A DNA stretch of 64,000 nt from Talpa occidentalis (lineage: Eukaryota; Chordata; Mammalia; Eulipotyphla; Talpidae): positions 43,519,876 through 43,583,875 of the forward strand of contig NW_023601433.1 of NCBI RefSeq assembly GCF_014898055.3, given 5' to 3'. The notes under the pieces are model-generated. The model was not told the origin of the DNA and did no database searches. It saw only the letters and a list, made by a program, of their open reading frames with translations. The position numbers and the translations under genes were made by a program. Below are positions 1-11,806 of the stretch, one piece after another. Position 1 is the stretch's first letter, and every line of letters starts with the position of its first letter.

Positions 1-171
1 CCTGGGCCCTGTTCATTTTTTCCTATCTAAAGTGAGATTATCAAAATGAGACAAAAAACTGATATCATAAACTTCAGGAGTGTGACTCCTTGTGGGTGTT
101 TTTAGCTGAGTTTTTGGAAACACCCAGGAGACTGAGAAATGCAGAATAATTCTGAAATGTCAATGCATAAG

Positions 172-176
172 AGCCA

Positions 177-211
<35 letters not shown>

Positions 212-215
212 GGCT
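172..215. repeat. (TG)n microsatellite inside an 8-bp inverted repeat
   Basis: A run of 14 TG-type dinucleotides (about 180-207) is bracketed by AGCCATTT on the left and AAATGGCT on the right, which are perfect reverse complements. The arms could form a short stem with the TG tract as loop. A chance origin cannot be excluded. Confidence 0.85.
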
Positions 216-689
216 TTTCATCAAATTTAACAAATGTTACTGACTTAAGTGCCAGAGATACTCTGTAATCTGGGGGTCAAATCATCACAGTTCTATGTGC
301 CAAGAGCCACACTGCAGGCTGGAGATACAATAATGAACCCTGCCTTTACACAGCTTTCCCATCAGAAAGTCTCAGCCCCACACTTAAACTAGGTATGACA
401 ATATGTTAGAAAAGTAACAACTCAACAGGAGCCCCTGGCAATGACTTCACCAGAGGTAACATGGTCAGGGAGAAGTGACACTGAGGCCTGGGTGAATAAG
501 GTAACATGGGGTCTGGATGAGTAAGGTGACATGTGTCAGTGGCCCTCCCAATGACAAGTCAGATGACTAGAGCCTAACATACTGAAATTAGTTTCTGCTC
601 ACAGTCCAACTCATTTTTTATCTTCCTGTGTCACTGTGCTCCAGTCGAGTTCCTCCTAGTAAGGCTTGCGCACATGTCCATGCATATTC

Positions 690-955
690 TGTTCCTTTGC
701 CTGGAATACAAACCTCCCCTCTACCCACCTTCTGTGGCTTATTACTCATCTAGCTGCTGAACTGAACTCACATGATGAGAAAAAGCTCTCGAAGCACTCC
801 AAGTTCATCTTTATCACACTATATTACAGCTTCAGACAATTTCACTTTCTCTCCCTCTAGTTTATGAGATTTGAAGGCAAGGACTGTGTCTTCCATCATG
901 TAGCTCTATATTCTGGCACACAGTAAAGGCTCAAAAAGTTTGCTAAATGAGTAAA
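690..955 (+). repeat. L2-type LINE 3' end relic
   Basis: The segment has the L2 3' end pattern: a 'ctgttcctttgcctggaat' block, then a 'gactgtgtcttcc' block, then a 'ggcacacagtaaaggctca' block ending in a TAAATGAGTAAATG tail. It is an old, diverged copy lying in the presumed intron of the minus-strand gene. The 64-codon reading frame here is not a gene. Confidence 0.5.
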
Positions 956-999
956 TGATCACAAAGGAGCATCTACAGATGCCAGGCAAAGGGACAGAT

Positions 1000-1170
1000 G
1001 CCTATACACATACATTCTTCCATTTAATCCTGATGAAAATCCTGAAAAGCAGTTGAATTAGCTCCATTTTATACATAAGAGAACAGAGTTGAGTACCTAG
1101 CCAGTGGTGACATTGCTATGAAGGGATGAAATTGGGGTGTGAATGCAATCCCCCCAATTCCATTTTCTCT
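1000..1170 (-). repeat. MIR SINE relic
   Basis: A core resembling reverse MIR is visible: 'atttaatcctgatgaaaat', then 'ccattttatacataagagaa', then a cagagttgag block. It is strongly diverged. The call rests on the known MIR layout (allocation of deposits in orientation and order), not on a search. Confidence 0.4.
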
Positions 1171-3057
1171 GCTTCTCGACAACATTGTAGAAATGGAAGC
1201 TGTCACCTCCTTCCTTCAGGGTACCTTGCCAACATTCTGAAAAATGCTTACAGAGTTCAACAGTTCATACATATAGGAATTAGTTTCTTAATGCAGCTAG
1301 CCTGAATTTGTCCAGCTATAAAGGAAGGGACAAAGGCTCACTGAATTAGTGATAGGCCAGGCACTCTGTAAAGACACCCAGGGCAGACTTCTGAAGAACA
1401 GTGAGAAATCTCCTTGTCGTGGTCTCCTTTAAAGCCTGGAAGATTCTGCTTCCCTGAAGGTGAGAACATGTGCCCTTCACAACTAGACGCAAAGAGTTTA
1501 TAATCCCTCTGTGATCTGAGTGTATTGCAGGCACTGTGTTGCCTTAAAATAGAATACTTCTGCATTTCAATTCTTTCAACTCTCAGAAAACTTTTTGCTA
1601 GATTGTTAGCATGTATTCCTATTCAGGAATATGAAACTAGGAAATGTTAAACTTGATGTTTGTGCCACCCCCCCCCCTCGCCACTGTCTAACTTAAAAAA
1701 AAAAATATTTTCAATCTAATATGTCATATGCCAAGCTCCATTCCAAAATTCATTTTTACAACCAAATTATAAATCTATTACAACTGGGTCATTTTTGAAT
1801 TGCTGACCTGACCTTTACTATTTTGGGAGGTTCAAACAAAAATGGCTCACCATGAATTCAATTATACTATGAGCCGCTGCTCCAGTTAGCACTGGTGATG
1901 ACGTCAGCAGCCTATACTCTTTGCCAATTGAAAGCACAAGGAGAGTAGGACGATAGCTCTTAGGTCCCTTCCCTTCAGACAACCATTCCATGCAACCCCT
2001 TTCTGACATTTGAAACCTGAAGGATCTTGAAATATGATTTCCTAGTAACCAAGTCAGTCATTGAGTGCCCTACGTTTTCTCAGCTTGAACTATAAAACCT
2101 CCATCAGATAAACTGATTTTTGCCTGACCCTCGCCTAGGTTCAAGTTGCCAATGGCAGGCTGGAGTGGGCTAGATAAGGCTAGTTGTTTGGGGACTAAAC
2201 TAGCCCACCCTCCACTCTACAAATCTTTTAAAAGTAAACTCATCAGCATTTTAAAAAATCATTTTTATCTGAATATGTTCAGTATCAGCACCACAAAGTA
2301 GTAATAATTCTACTCAAAAGACAGTTGTACCTCATTTTAAGCAATGCGCTTCCTCCCCCGGCCCCCAAGCCAGCACTATTGCTAAAAAGTATCTTTACTT
2401 AGAAATATGTTTGAGCACTCACTATTTGACAACACCCTTCAGGGAAACCTTTGCAAAGTGAACCATCCTTGCTAAATGTAAACACATTTCATTTCCTAGA
2501 TGCAGGCATTTGCTGAACTTTATTTCTTGATAAAGGCACAGCTGTACAGTGCGCCACATCTGCTATCACTTAGCTCTATATTCTGGTGCACAGTAAATGC
2601 CCCAATATATTTTGCTAAATGAATCAAAGGAAATAAAGAAAATCTATAAATCCTCCTTCATCCCTCATAACAGCCTCCGTCTAGGATCTCCCAGATACTC
2701 TCCTTACATGATGCCCAGGTCAGGGCCTAACCCTGGATGTCACATTCCTGTACTTCACCACTTCTCTTCCCTTCTGCAGCCGGCTCCTCCCCAACTGGTG
2801 TCTACACCAGAGAAATGAAAAAGAAAAGAGGAAGCAGAAGCAGAAGAGGTTCCAGTGGGTCATTTCTCTTCTGCTGTGGTAAAAGGTGGGAGGGAAAAGA
2901 AAGTCATTAAGGGAAACTATCCAATTTGTTCTGAATTCTGAAGCACTTTCTCCAAGGCATCAATTTATGGTGAGTGGGTGGGGAATCATATTAGTCACAT
3001 ATGCAACAGGTTCTTTCAGAGGGCTGTTTATTCTAACCCAGATTGTTATAAAAGTGT
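1171..3057. other. Intronic sequence, no gene seen
   Basis: No exon, RNA gene or conserved frame is apparent. A short C-run (1670-1678) next to an A-run (about 1696-1705) is present. Near 2570-2630 there is a small L2/MIR-like 3' tail (ctctatattctggtgcaca). If the gene at 6568-7249 is real, this stretch is intron. Confidence 0.5.
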
Positions 3058-3072
3058 AAAAAGTACTCCAGG

Positions 3073-3384
3073 GGGCCTCCCCGGTGGCGCAGCGGTTGAC
3101 GCTGGGTTGTGAAGCTGCCCGCGGCCTCTGCAGCGCCGGTTCGATCCCCGGCTGCTCCCTGGCCACCGGAGGAGGGTCCCCCATGGCGCACAGACCTCTC
3201 CTGCCGCCTGTTGCTCCCCTCAGCAGTGTACTTCGGTCCTTCTGCCTGCTCTGCTCCCCGCTCTGGCTCTGGTGAATTCTCTCACCCTCCCGCGCTTCTG
3301 ACTGTACCCAGTGCATGTATAAACAAAACAAACAAACAAACAAACAAATAAATAAATAAATAAAACATGCCTCTATTAAAAAAA
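3073..3384 (+). mobile_element. tRNA-derived SINE, young subfamily
   Basis: The body runs from a GGCCTCCCCGGTGGCGCAG head (A-box region) through a GGTTCGATCCC B box and a conserved TCAGCAGTGTACTTCGG block to a CAAACAAATAAATAAA tail. The TSD AAAAAGTACTCCAGG is seen at 3058-3072 and 3385-3399. The CpG content of the head is high, so the copy is young. Reading frames called inside it on either strand are not genes. Confidence 0.92.
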
Positions 3385-3494
3385 AAAAAGTACTCCAGGA
3401 AAGACAAAGGGAGATGGTCAGGAATTCTGGAGGCAGGTCCTATAGGTTAGCGCTACAGAAAAGAGTTCACTTGAAGCATAAATTTAGGACTAGG

Positions 3495-3722
3495 GTAAAT
3501 GAAGGATTCTCATCCTGGGGTACACTTCCTGGGGACATTTGGCGTTGTCTGGAAACATGTTTGAATGTCACAACCCAAAGGAGGCAGGGTGAGGAGGTGG
3601 CATGTTAGATAGCAGTAGAAGCTATGGGTGCTGCTAAATATCCTACAATCATAGCATTGCCCCACAATAAAGAGTTATTTAGTACAAAATGTCAATAGTG
3701 CTGAGGTTGAGAAACCCTGGAC
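3495..3722 (+). mobile_element. hAT-Charlie MITE, MER20-like
   Basis: Order of blocks: 'ggggacatttggcgttgtc', 'ggtgctgctaaatatccta', 'caaaatgtcaatagtgctg', then 'aggttgagaaaccctgg'. These match the common non-autonomous hAT-Charlie element of eutherians that I place near MER20; the exact family name is from memory. It has no coding capacity and lies in the presumed intron. Confidence 0.65.
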
Positions 3723-6178
3723 CAAACCAAAGCTTGCTATCAAGAATTCTGGTCTCGTCTATGATTCTCAAAGCCAAGGATGCCATTAATGATGAAAGAA
3801 CAAGGAAGAAGTGAAGCAATTCCAAACTAACAGAAAGCCAGCATAGAATTAAATGGTACAAATCATTACAGAAACATATGCTTAAATTTTCTCTTTCCCT
3901 CCCAAAGGTCAATGTTTTAAGCTGCATCCAATTACTCATTCAACAAATACTTACTGAGCAACTACTATCGATACATGCTTTCTGGGCTCTGTAAATATAC
4001 TCCCAGCCAGGAATCCCAGAAATCTCCAGGAATACTGCCCAGCAGTCCAGAAACATGGACTGTGGAGCTAGGTGGACTTCAGCCCCCGAAAAGAGGAACC
4101 AACGTTTCTACCTATTTGTTTATAGTTTAGTACTCAGTTAGGTGTTTCACATAAAGCATCCCTCCAAGACCCAGGAGCCTTTTAGATTTTTTAAAAACAA
4201 TTGCTTATCTCTTGTCTAGGGTGAAACTTTTTAATATCAATGATTGGATTGAGAATATTGAGCAAAGGTCACTTCTACCCTGTAGAAGCATAGAAGTTCA
4301 CAGTGACCTCCTTCATATCAATGATCCAAAACCAAGAGAGTAAAAGTGAATACTTGGTCATTCAAGTAAGTCCTGCTGCTACAAAGGCAGCTAACTTTTA
4401 CCCTCAAATCATTTAGAAACTCTCATGGGCTACTTCTTCAGTGGGGACATAGATAAGCTACTTGGGAGGTGACTGAAATGTGACTTGATAATGTCAAGGA
4501 TGAAGCTTGGAGCATCCCATAACTTGCCCTGGGGATGATGAGAATATTTTGTTCTCATCTCTCCCAGTTTGTTGAGTGTGATTATTAACCAAAAAATAAA
4601 ATATCTGATACCTTTAACAAATAAGCCTCGTTATTAATTTTTTCTACTTCCATAGAAATGGCAAGCCATCACATCACTGCCCTAAAATGTCTCTGACTTT
4701 ATTCATAAAACATTAGCTTCTCTAAATTTGAACTTAAAATCCAATTAATTCATCAAAATGTCAGTTATCTCCTAAAGCATTTTAGTAAAAAATGGTAGGA
4801 TCCTGGAGTAAAGTATCAACAATAAGGACAGTGGAATGTGCTGATTTTATTCACATCACAATGGCCACTGCTGCCTGTCTGTTAATATTTATTCCTTCAA
4901 TGAAGCCCCAGAGAGAGGGTTCTAAGAATACCATTGGTGGCAAAGGGACTCATTTTCCATATGGCTGTTCCCCCACTTTAATGATACAGTATGCTTGTAC
5001 CAAACACCCTCAACTCTGTTAAAGCATGCCACCAGCTCTAACGTCACAAACCTTGGTGATAATCTCTGCAAAGCACACAGGGTCAATCACAAAAAGAAAT
5101 ACAAAGACCAAAGACACACTTTGTGATGACTTCAGGGGCTAAACAGAGTACTCCGTGACGACTAATTTGTACCACTGTCTTTAGTTATCAACAGCAGAGG
5201 ATTAGAAAAAAATTGCAAATTTCAACAGAAAGCAGATATGGAGTGGCCTATCCTTATCCATAAGAGAAATGGTTTCTAATAGGTTTTCATTCTTGTTATT
5301 CCATGACTAGTATTTTCCATCTGGAAAGTCTAGAACTTGGTCCCTTGTCTGTGATCCAAAGACTATTTATCAGCTACATTTTAGCAGCAGAAGCAGAAGA
5401 TTGGAGAAGACACAACCTTTTAAGGGTTTACAGAGAGTGAAATGCAATCACCACAGTTCTTTAGAAACAAGTAAAGGTATGAAAACAAAACATGAAAATC
5501 CTATGTTTCTTCCTGCAAATAACTCAAAGTAACCAGCTAACTGCAAATATACCACTGACCTTTCGCTTGGTATCAAGGGTTTTAGAAAAAAACTAAAGAG
5601 AAACATATTTTTAGAGCCCAATATGATTAAATTACAAAAACCTGACTTTCCCCCTAAAGACCAATAAAGCATGTTCCAATTTCAAGCAATGAAAGGTAAA
5701 CACATATCTCAAAACCATTAAACTGTTAGACTTTATTACAATGGAATAAAGGCAATACCCATTTCTTACACTGGCTGAGGTTGTAAATGGCAACCTCTTC
5801 CCCATGTCAAAAGATAGTGATGGAACGTCCTAATTACAGTTACAATTATAGGTATCCAGGGTGTCATGGCCAGCTTCTCCCTTCCAAAGTGAGAGAAAGA
5901 CATGTCCACCAAATAGATGTGTCCACACAGGTAATGTGTGTATACCTGATAACAGCATTGCCAAAGCCATCAACTGGGGCCTACTGGCAAAGCAAAGTTT
6001 CAGCTGCTCCAACTGGCACCAACCATCTCTCAGGGACCAAATGGCAATATCTAGAATGAACTGAAGAAAGCCCCTACCCTGTGGACAGATAAAGACCTAG
6101 GGCAAGGAGAATGGGATCTAAAAATGCTGGCCCCAAGAATTGCCCTTCACCATCCAGGCCTAGGAGACACAGTAAGAG
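3723..6178. other. Intronic sequence, no gene seen
   Basis: AT-rich single-copy-looking DNA with no repeat I can name and no exon with convincing borders. The frames near 5787-6059 lack any recognisable domain and are treated as chance frames. Confidence 0.45.
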
Positions 6179-6567
6179 TTAAAATCCATGCTGGCTAAGT
6201 CTGCAGTCTCTAACTGAGCCAGCTGAGCCCTGATGTGAGCCGAGTAACACTTTCAGATCCGCAAGGAAGCAACACAGCAGGATCCCTTGACTTTCCAGAC
6301 TGTCTCTTACATAGTGACACAGCTCAGGAGCAAGGGGATACCCCAGAGAGGTGTGTGGGAGGGACAGGGGCTGTAAGGGAATGAACCAGAAATTCCCAAA
6401 GGTCCGGAAGAACTCTGTCACAGGGCCTCCTTCCCCATGTACCCAGGTCTGTATCTGCGGGCAGAATAAGGGGATACATGCTTCCCTGGGTGCGTGGCCC
6501 AAGGTTGCTGTGACAACCACAAGGGAGGCTGACTGGTGGAGGAGGGAAATGAGATGAGGGGTCTTAC

Positions 6568-6797
6568 TTTTGTAGCTCGCTGCCCAGGGCTGGTAGCCGT
6601 AGTAGCCCGTGATGCGCAAGATCCGCTCCTCGATGGACGTGAGCCCCACGGGCCCGCTGGTGAGGTCCTCCACGGAGCGTGACCATTTCAGATCCTCCTT
6701 AATCGCCTCATCCACCACCAAGTACTTTAGCTGCCGGAGCTGGGGGCTGATGTCTGATAGTCTCCGGGGGCTGACGTCCGGTGACCTCCTCATGGCA
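6568..6797 (-). CDS. Coding exon 2 of an unrecognised conserved-looking protein
   Basis: Read on the minus strand, a pyrimidine-rich tract ends in TTAG just before the exon (AG at 6799-6798). The exon closes with a strong donor, GTAAGA, starting at 6567. It encodes a basic Ser/Pro start (MRRSPDVSPRRL, ATG at 6793), then LSDISPQLRQLKYLVVDEAI, an acidic/Ser stretch (KEDLKWSRSVEDLTSG) and an aromatic end ITGYYGYQPWAASYK. The exon ends in phase 1. No transmembrane segment or catalytic motif is visible; the composition suggests a cytoplasmic, phosphorylatable N-terminal region. The 331-codon open frame spanning the site reads through both splice borders and is not the protein. I have a sense that this is conserved among vertebrates but cannot name the gene. 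An internal start at 6793 is an alternative to the upstream exon. Confidence 0.72.
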
Positions 6798-7790
6798 CTA
6801 AGTCCGCGGGCAAGTGGCCGGGGAAGGGGAGCGAGGACAGAGAACGGAGGGATTTGGTGAGCAGCAGATCCCCTGACGAGCAGGGGCGCGGCCCAGACTC
6901 TCCAAGGGCAGGTGCTACTGCGGGGTCGGTGTTTCTTCCCTGCCGCCGCCCGCCACCCACGCAGCTCCCCTGGCAGCCCGGGCGTCGGGTCCCGTCTCCG
7001 GCGCCCGATCCTGGGTGCCTTGGGCAGTGCAGGTTGGAGCGAGTGGCAAGGCAGAGGATGCATTAAACTTCCAGAGCAGCCCACCGCGCGCGCTGTCCCT
7101 TCCGAGCCCCAGTCTGCCGGTGTCCGGCTGCAAAGGGCCACCCCGGCGTTCCGCCCTCCAGCCCGCTTGCGCACCCACGCCCGGGGAGCTACTCACATGG
7201 TGATGCTTTTGCCCCTGGGTGCGCCGCCGGGAAACTCTCGGATCCCCATAGGCAACGGCAGAGTGGGGCCGGGAGCTCCCAGACTTGAGGCGGAGGGGCC
7301 ACGGGCCCGGGCAGCCTGCAGTCGCGACGCGGGGAAAGGTGGGCGCGCAGCCCGCCGAGGGTCCGCTAGGCACCGGCCGCTCGGTGCCGCCTGTGCGCGC
7401 CCGCGTGGGTCGCCCCCGAGCGGCTCCGCGGCGAGCGGCGCAACACGGGCGCGGCAGCCGAGCCCGGCTCCAGCCGGTCCGTGGCGCTCGCTGCAGCGAG
7501 CGGGCGGCAGGGGCAGTGCGGGCGCCGCGCCTCTTGCTGGTCGCTGTCCGCGCCGCCGCGGTCCCCAACACTCCGCGGGCGCGGGATCCTGGAATCCGGC
7601 TGAACACTGCGTGCGGGGTGCGCTCTCGAGGCACCTGGGCGAGCGGGATGGGCCCAGCCTGGAGCGCAGGAGCCAGCTGGGGGCGCTGCTGCCCTCTTTG
7701 CGCCGCCCGGGATGCTCTCCAAACAGAGCTGGCCCGGAAACCCGCGCTGGGTCGGGCAAACCTAGAGGCTTGGGCGCGCTCCTGCTCCCC
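6590..7790 (-). promoter_or_regulatory. CpG-island promoter of the minus-strand gene
   Basis: About 1.2 kb with dense CpG and GC, sharply different from the AT-rich flanks. It contains both proposed coding exons and many GGGCGCG/CCGCCC-type sites, and no clear TATA box. The transcription start should lie between about 7250 and 7750, reading leftwards. Several long open frames on both strands (for example 6912-7832 plus) are by-products of the low stop-codon density of GC-rich DNA. A divergent transcript to the right cannot be excluded. Confidence 0.8.
7197..7249 (-). CDS. Coding part of exon 1 (same gene)
   Basis: A minus-strand ATG at 7249 opens MGIREFPGGAPRGKSIT and the exon ends at 7197 with a near-ideal donor, GTGAGT, starting at 7196. 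The exon ends with two bases of a codon (AT). The first base of exon 2 (T at 6797) completes ATT (Ile), then GCC and the ATG of exon 2 follow in frame, so the join gives a continuous frame of 94 complete codons. The frame is also open upstream to beyond 7700 with ATGs, but that part is GC-rich low-complexity sequence typical of a 5' UTR. The start at 7249 is inferred from the donor and the matching phase; transcript data are needed to separate it from a start in exon 2. Confidence 0.5.
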
Positions 7791-8364
7791 TCTCTTAAGA
7801 CTTTCCAGGTCGTATTGCTCCTGGTTCAGTAGTGCAATTCAGTTTCAATCTCTTAGTCAATCTCTCTGCCTGTTCTAAAATAAGTAAAACTACTTGGGAA
7901 GACAGAAACCTGGTTTCCGTAGCCACATAAATCATGCCCAGAATGCCAAAGCAAATAAATGGCATTACATACACAAAGCAGAGGCACAAGGTGAATTGAT
8001 TTACTACGCTGTGGGAATGGTTTAGTTAGGTCTGGTCCTCAGAGAGCTTACATTCTCCTGGATGACCCAATTACTAAATCTGTTCTCTCTTGCATCTCCA
8101 TTTAATTCAGCCTCTAATGGCACTTTACAAGACTTTCACTCCAGAACACCTAATCACTTTTCATAGTGTTATTTTTCATAGGGCAAATTTAGAAAATACA
8201 GAACGATGTAAAGAAGGAAACACCCATTATCCAGTCCAAAATTTCTACTTTGAAGTCTAAGTGTATTCTCTTCCACTTTTTGAATGCAAAGCTTTTTGTT
8301 GTTGTTGCTCCCAAAATCCGAATCAAATTATACACACTACTTTGTGTTCTTTTTATATTTAAAT
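7791..8364. other. Upstream flank, no gene seen
   Basis: The composition falls back to AT-rich right after the island. Around 8170-8290 there is a block like an ancient LINE 3' UTR (aaaatacagaacgatgtaaa followed by a cacccattatccagtcc block). Nothing else is identifiable. Confidence 0.4.
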
Positions 8365-10480
8365 TCCATCATGTATGGGCAAACTAGAAATAAAGAGGAA
8401 TGTCTTCAAATTAATAAAGGATATCTACAAAAACCTACAGCTTCCATCACACAAAATAGTAAAATACTAGAAATTCCCCTGCTAAGATAAAGAGCAAGAC
8501 AAGCATGTCTCCTCACCACCCCTTTTCAGTACTGTACTGCAAGTACTAGCAAATGTAATTAGTTAAGAAAAGGAAATTGAAAGTATACCTATTGGGAAGG
8601 AAGGAATAAACTGTCTCTGTTCACAGATGACAAAATCTCTACCCAGAAAACTTCAAAGAATTGAGCAGCTTTCAACTTGGAACAAATATAAATTGTAGCA
8701 CATTTACAGAATACAAGATTAATGTACCAAAGCCAACCGTTGTCCTATATATAGACAATGAATGATTGAAATTTGTAATTTAAAATATAATATCACTTAC
8801 ATGCACAAAAATGAAATATTTAAGTATAAATGCAACAAAATATGTACAAGGCATATATAAAGAAATTTACAAAACTCTGATAAAAGATATCAAAGAACTA
8901 AATAAATGGAGAGATATTCCATGTTCATGAATAGGGAGACTCAATATTTTTATGATGTCAGTTCTTTCCAACTTGATATATAGATTCAATGTAGTCCCAG
9001 TCAAAATCTCAGCAAGTAATCAATAAACTGATTTTAAACTTTACACACAGCAGAAAGATCTTGAACAGTCAACAAAATCTTGAAGAAGAGCAAAGTTGGA
9101 GGACGAACATTAATCAACTTCAAGACTTAGAAAAATGCAGTGTGGGATTGAAGAAAGAATAGACAAGTAGATTGATGGCACAAAGTAGCCCAGAAAAAGA
9201 CCCTCTACAAGTATAGTCAAGAGATCTTTGCCCAAAGAGCAAAGTCAATTCAGAGGAGAGTATTTTCAACAAATGATGCTGCAGTATCTCAGCATCCACA
9301 AGCCAAAAACTGATCACAGTCTTAAATATAAAATGCCAAACTTCAAAATCTTCAGAAAATAACACAGGAGAAATTCTAGAGAACTTGGGTTTGTTGATGA
9401 ATTTTTAGATAAAACACCAAAGGCATGATCCATGAAAGAAAAAAAATTAACAAGTTGGACTTCATTAAAATTAAAAACTTCTACTCTGCAAAAGACATTG
9501 TCAAGGGAATGAGATGACAAGCCACAGACTGACAAAAAATAATGTGCAAAAGATATATCTGGTAAAGGACTATTCTCTAAAATAAGAACGCTTAAAACTT
9601 AACAGAAGAAAATGAACAACCCAATTTTTAAAACTAGTAAAATAGCTGTACAGACAAGACGCCAAAGATGATATGCAAATTGCCAATAAGCATAGGAAAT
9701 TATGCCCAGCATCACACATGACTAAGGAGTTACAAATCAAAACAATGAGTGAGATACCATTACACACCTACTTGAATGAATAAAATCCAAAACACTAAAT
9801 GCTGACCAGTATGTGGAACAACAAGAATTCTCATTCATTGTCGGTAGAAATGCAAAATGGTACAGCCACTTTGGAAGATAGTTTTGTAGATTTTAGTGAA
9901 ACCAAACACTCTTATAAATGATTCAGCGAACATACCTTGGTATTTACCTAAATTGAATTTTAAAATATGCCTATACAAAAAAAAAAAAAACCCTGCACAC
10001 AAATATGTATAGCACCTTTACCATAATTGCCAAAACATGGAAGCACCCAAGATGTCCTTCAATAGGTGAATGATAAACAAATTGTAGTAGAGATATACAA
10101 TTGTCTGCTATTCAGTGATATAAAGTAATGAGCTATCAAGTTACAAAACAACACATAGTAAAAGTCTTTTACCAAAAAAGTCTATCTGAAAGGCTATATA
10201 CTACATATTGTATTAATCCAACTAGGTGACATAGCAGAAAAGGCAAAGCTATGGAGCCAGTAAAAGTGTTGTCAGGGGTTCCAGATGGTTGGGGGAGGTA
10301 TGAGTGGTAGGAAAGGCAGAATGAATGGGTGAGCTCAGTGGATTTTTAGGGCAGTGAAACTAGTCAGTGGGCTAATACAATGGTTGATATTATACAATTT
10401 TTAAAATCCATGGATTATGCAACAGCAAGAGTGAAACATAATATAAACTATGGACTTTGTTGTGATAATGATGTGGGAAA
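8365..10480 (+). mobile_element. Old L1 (L1M-type) ORF2 to 3' end relic
   Basis: Diverged plus-strand L1: RT-thumb and C-terminal ORF2 landmarks can be followed, such as 'gatgacaaaatctctaccc', 'tgctgaccagtatgtggaa', 'cattcattgtcggtagaaa' and 'caaaacatggaagcaccca'. The frame is broken throughout by stops and indels. Length over 2 kb without a clear TSD fits an ancient 5'-truncated copy. The 3' UTR boundary is approximate. Confidence 0.75.
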
Positions 10481-11039
10481 AAATGTAATTGAAAAAATTA
10501 CTGTGCAGATTTCCAGCATCACAATATACTCACAAAGTTATTATTTTTACTGGATGTTTTATGATTTTTATGACTGTTATGATCATAAAAGCAACAAAGC
10601 TATTGTAAAAAAATAACAATGAATATCAAGGTGTATAAATAAAAATTAATACCCCTCCTTACATAATGTCATGGAATTTTAAGCCTCCTCTTAACTTCTT
10701 AATTCCATATTCTTTTTCCCTGTACCTGAAATATCTCATCTTGGGCCACTCTTGGACTGCCATGAAGAACACTCAAACTGGTATTTCTAGAGCATCCTCA
10801 AAGGATGGCAATTGTGTAAAATGCTGATTCTGAATCATCACCTCCAAGTATGGGGATGGGAGCTCTCCATTTTACCAATTCCCCAGGCAAACTTCCTGTA
10901 CTATATGAAAAAATCACTCGTGTAGATAATGACTAGAAAGGCATGAACTCAGAATCCTCCACCTACTGCTACAGACACATTTACTGAAGCCAGGGAAGGC
11001 GTAGGCACAGTCAGAAGAGGACAGAGAAGCCTCCTCCCA

Positions 11040-11235
11040 TTTAATCACCACATTCTGGCTGCTCTAAACTTGGACAGGGTTTTTAACCCTTCTGAGTCTA
11101 AGTTCTTTCTTCTAAACAAAGGGAATGACCTAGCAAGATTGTCGTGAAGACAAAAGGAGTTGATACATGTGAAGTGCTTAGAAAAGAGTCTCACATATGG
11201 CTTGGGCCAATACTTAATAGACATGAGCTACTATT
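11040..11235 (+). repeat. MIR SINE relic
   Basis: The MIR core order is visible: 'ttttaacccttctgagtct' (tRNA-exit/core), 'aacaaagggaatgacctag', then a 'gtgaagtgcttagaa' block and an 'aatacttaatagacatga' tail. Strongly diverged. Confidence 0.5.
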
Positions 11236-11384
11236 ATTAGATCATTTTTAGGTTGAATTCAATTTTTGGACAGCTGTATCAATCTGTTGACTCATGCCTA
11301 GGTTCATGTTGCACAAAATCCCTACATAATTTTGACATGTGCAGTTGCTAAGCCATATCACTCTCTTCTCTCTCTTCCTTTTAA

Positions 11385-11615
11385 TGAACACATGGGATTT
11401 GGAGTCACGTAAAAAGACTTAAATACTGGTTTATCTACTCACCAGTTTGTTAACTTTGAGAAAGTTAATTCCTCCAAGTCTAATTTTTGGACATCAACCT
11501 CAAATTATTATTATAAAGATTAAACAAATTCAAGTATATTAAGAATTTAGCATGCCACAGAGCTTGAGATCAGTGCTTGATAAATATTAGCCATAACAAT
11601 TTTTGTCATGCCTAT
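11385..11615 (+). repeat. MIR SINE relic
   Basis: Starts with a 'gggatttggagtcacgtaaa' block as in MIR, followed by 'ttaactttgagaaagttaa', 'tcctccaagtctaattttt' and the 'agtgcttgataaatattag' 3' tail. A second MIR relic about 150 bp after the previous one. Confidence 0.55.
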
Positions 11616-11806
11616 GTTTCCTTTTGTCAGGTGGAAACATTGCTGTAATTTTCAGATTGGTTTTGGGTGATGATATTGTCACTCATTGCAATCACTGCCC
11701 TCACTTCACCTCACCTAGTGTTTGCAACTCTCACCTGTACAAGCAACTCTGACCTCTTTAAATCTTGTTCAGCTGTCTAAATCACATTAAAGCTGCCTTT
11801 ATTATA

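Noticed and set aside
3100..3170. Functional tRNA gene at SINE heads
   Set aside because: The A and B boxes are those of a tRNA-derived SINE; the acceptor stem does not close and each copy has SINE body, A tail and TSD.
2960..3343. Recurring frames starting like MFVCLFCLYMHWVQSEAREG
   Set aside because: They are the antisense translation of the SINE consensus and recur at every young SINE copy; not a gene family.
5780..6170. Possible endogenous retrovirus pol fragment on the minus strand
   Set aside because: The translated pieces show no RT, RNase H or integrase motif that I could defend.
6179..7174. 331-codon minus-strand frame as a single-exon protein
   Set aside because: It runs through a strong donor (6567) and an acceptor (6798) and includes intron-like sequence at both ends.
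6912..7832. 306-codon open frame on the plus strand (and long minus frames) in the CpG island
   Set aside because: GC-rich DNA has few stop codons. The composition is Arg/Gly/Ala/Pro low complexity, no domain is visible, and the proposed exons on the minus strand have proper splice signals.
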